Source of the DNA: Candidatus Fermentibacterota bacterium
Lineage (GTDB): Bacteria > Fermentibacterota > Fermentibacteria > Fermentibacterales > Fermentibacteraceae
Assembly (NCBI GenBank): GCA_012523605.1
Contig: JAAYTY010000004.1
Location: forward strand, 1-5,340
DNA length: 5,340 bases
Direction of reading: 5' to 3'
A program made the position numbers and the translations under genes. Under the pieces are notes generated by a model. It was given only the letters and a program-made list of their open reading frames with translations. It had not been told where the DNA came from and searched no databases. Below are positions 4,542 to 5,340 of the stretch, one piece after another (position 1 is the first letter of the stretch; each line of letters starts with the position of its first letter).

Positions 4542-5340
4542 TCACTGGTGCCCGGAAAGCAGGACTACATCATCTGAGACGAATCCATCAGGACAGGAGA
4601 AGGAGCAGCAGTACACACCGGAGGAGAGCCCTTCCACCGTTTCGACATCCCCCGGTGAGAACACCCTCTCGCCGCTTGTGTACACGAGCCTGCCGGACAG
4701 GTCGAAGACGAGTATCTCGCCCTGGACCGGCCGCTCCAGATCGACCATCAGAGTGATCGCTCCGCACGCCGGGTTGGAGCGTGCCCTGAGATACCGGTCA
4801 CCGGGTCTCTCTCCGGGCTCGGTTCCGGAGGCGCCGTCGTCCAGCCGGACGATTCCCCCCCCATAGGTGCATGCAACGAGCTTTCCCCCGACGACTGCAA
4901 GCGGGCTGGATCCGTAGATGTGCGTAGTTCCCAGGTTTCCGGTGATCTCCATCCAGGTCTCCCCCAGATCGGAGGACACCCATGCAGACCCGTGCTGAGC
5001 CCAGGCGCTGTCCAGTTCGGCGCCGCTCAGGCCGACGAAGAGCAGGCCGCCGACTGAAAGTACGCCGTCGAGGTTGAGCGGAAGTTCCCACGGCCCTGTC
5101 ACATCGATCGTGCTCGAAGGAGTGAGACGGTAGAGATGACCCATTTCGCCTCCTGCGAACACATCGCTGCCCGAGAGCCCGATCGTGCGGACGGAAACGC
5201 CGGGGAGCCTCCAGAGGCTCCATGTTTCGCCGTCGTCCAGGCTTCGGTACACTCCGCCGGGCGTGCCTGCATAGGCTGTCTGCCCTCCCAGCGCGAATGC
5301 GACGCACGCCGCCAGCGTGTCGAGCACCTTTTCGAAGAAG
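4542..5340 (-). CDS. Secreted Asp-box (BNR/Ycf48-like) beta-propeller protein with FlgD/T9SS-like tail; N-terminus beyond the right edge
   Basis: C-terminal 265 codons of a larger exported protein; function unknown. The frame is open to the right edge and already reads as propeller there (FFEKVLDTLAACVAF...TAYAGTPGGVYRS), so the GTG at 5327 is probably not the true start. Two Asp-boxes (S-x-D-x-G-x-T-W) are visible, SLDDGETW near residues 33-40 and SSDLGETW near 122-129, as in BNR/sialidase-like and photosystem-assembly Ycf48-like propellers. The blade after them (YGGGIVRLDDGASG) is degenerate. A linker rich in Gly, Glu and Arg leads to an Ig-like tail from about 185: RSNPACG, EILVFDLSGRLVY, LSSGVYCCSFSC. 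The tail resembles that of the propeller protein at 2386-3387. It has four cysteines, three clustered near its end. No sialidase active-site residues can be assigned, so an enzymatic role is not claimed. Confidence 0.88.
   Translation of the reverse strand, partial: FFEKVLDTLAACVAFALGGQTAYAGTPGGVYRSLDDGETWSLWRLPGVSVRTIGLSGSDVFAGGEMGHLYRLTPSSTIDVTGPWELPLNLDGVLSVGGLLFVGLSGAELDSAWAQHGSAWVSSDLGETWMEITGNLGTTHIYGSSPLAVVGGKLVACTYGGGIVRLDDGASGTEPGERPGDRYLRARSNPACGAITLMVDLERPVQGEILVFDLSGRLVYTSGERVFSPGDVETVEGLSSGVYCCSFSCPDGFVSDDVVLLSGHQ

Noticed and set aside
4387..4866. 159-codon plus-strand frame across the right-hand gap
   Set aside because: Mostly antisense to the Asp-box propeller gene; low-complexity Ser/Arg/Pro composition and no domain.
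1..5340. CRISPR array, tRNA, rRNA, insertion sequence or phage genes
   Set aside because: No spaced direct-repeat array, cloverleaf-like sequence, ribosomal RNA segment, transposase motif or terminal inverted repeats were seen on either strand.

Overview
The window is GC-rich bacterial DNA in which all four recognisable genes lie on the minus strand. In transcription order (right to left) they are a secreted Asp-box beta-propeller protein cut by the right edge, a Prx6-type peroxiredoxin, a second secreted beta-propeller protein interrupted by an in-frame TGA, and a large secreted papain-like (C1A) cysteine peptidase cut by the left edge. Both propeller proteins end in an FlgD/Por-secretion-like immunoglobulin tail (NP...FDLSGR...SGVY). 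Such tails on secreted beta-rich proteins are typical of Bacteroidota and of uncultured FCB-related or neighbouring candidate phyla (Fermentibacteria-, Eisenbacteria- or WOR-3-like). The high GC and domain style favour the candidate phyla, but this placement is inference.

Layout. 5340-4542: C-terminal part of the propeller protein. 4541-4325: a 217-bp gap with a possible sigma70 promoter, a possible 30-codon reading frame overlapping the peroxiredoxin start, and a clear Shine-Dalgarno. 4324-3623: peroxiredoxin. 3622-3388: a cluster of GC-rich hairpins, then three TTGACGG heptamers upstream of the next gene. 3387-2386: propeller protein with a TTG start, a perfect Shine-Dalgarno and an in-frame TGA at codon 113. 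2385-2218: a strong 12-bp-stem hairpin (probable terminator), a candidate promoter and a 12-bp palindrome. 2217-1: the peptidase, 739 codons visible.

The genes do not look like one tight operon. Gaps are 168-235 bp and carry terminator-like and promoter-like elements, so each gene is probably transcribed separately. Three of the four encode exported proteins probably destined for the cell surface or medium; the peroxiredoxin is cytoplasmic and protects against peroxide.

The most unusual point is the TGA inside the second propeller gene. The frame is otherwise open and coherent on both sides, the codon would create a Cys-x-x-Sec motif, and a hairpin with a GGU loop lies about 21 nt downstream. 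A plain nonsense mutation or base-call error is the simpler explanation, but selenocysteine recoding can be tested.
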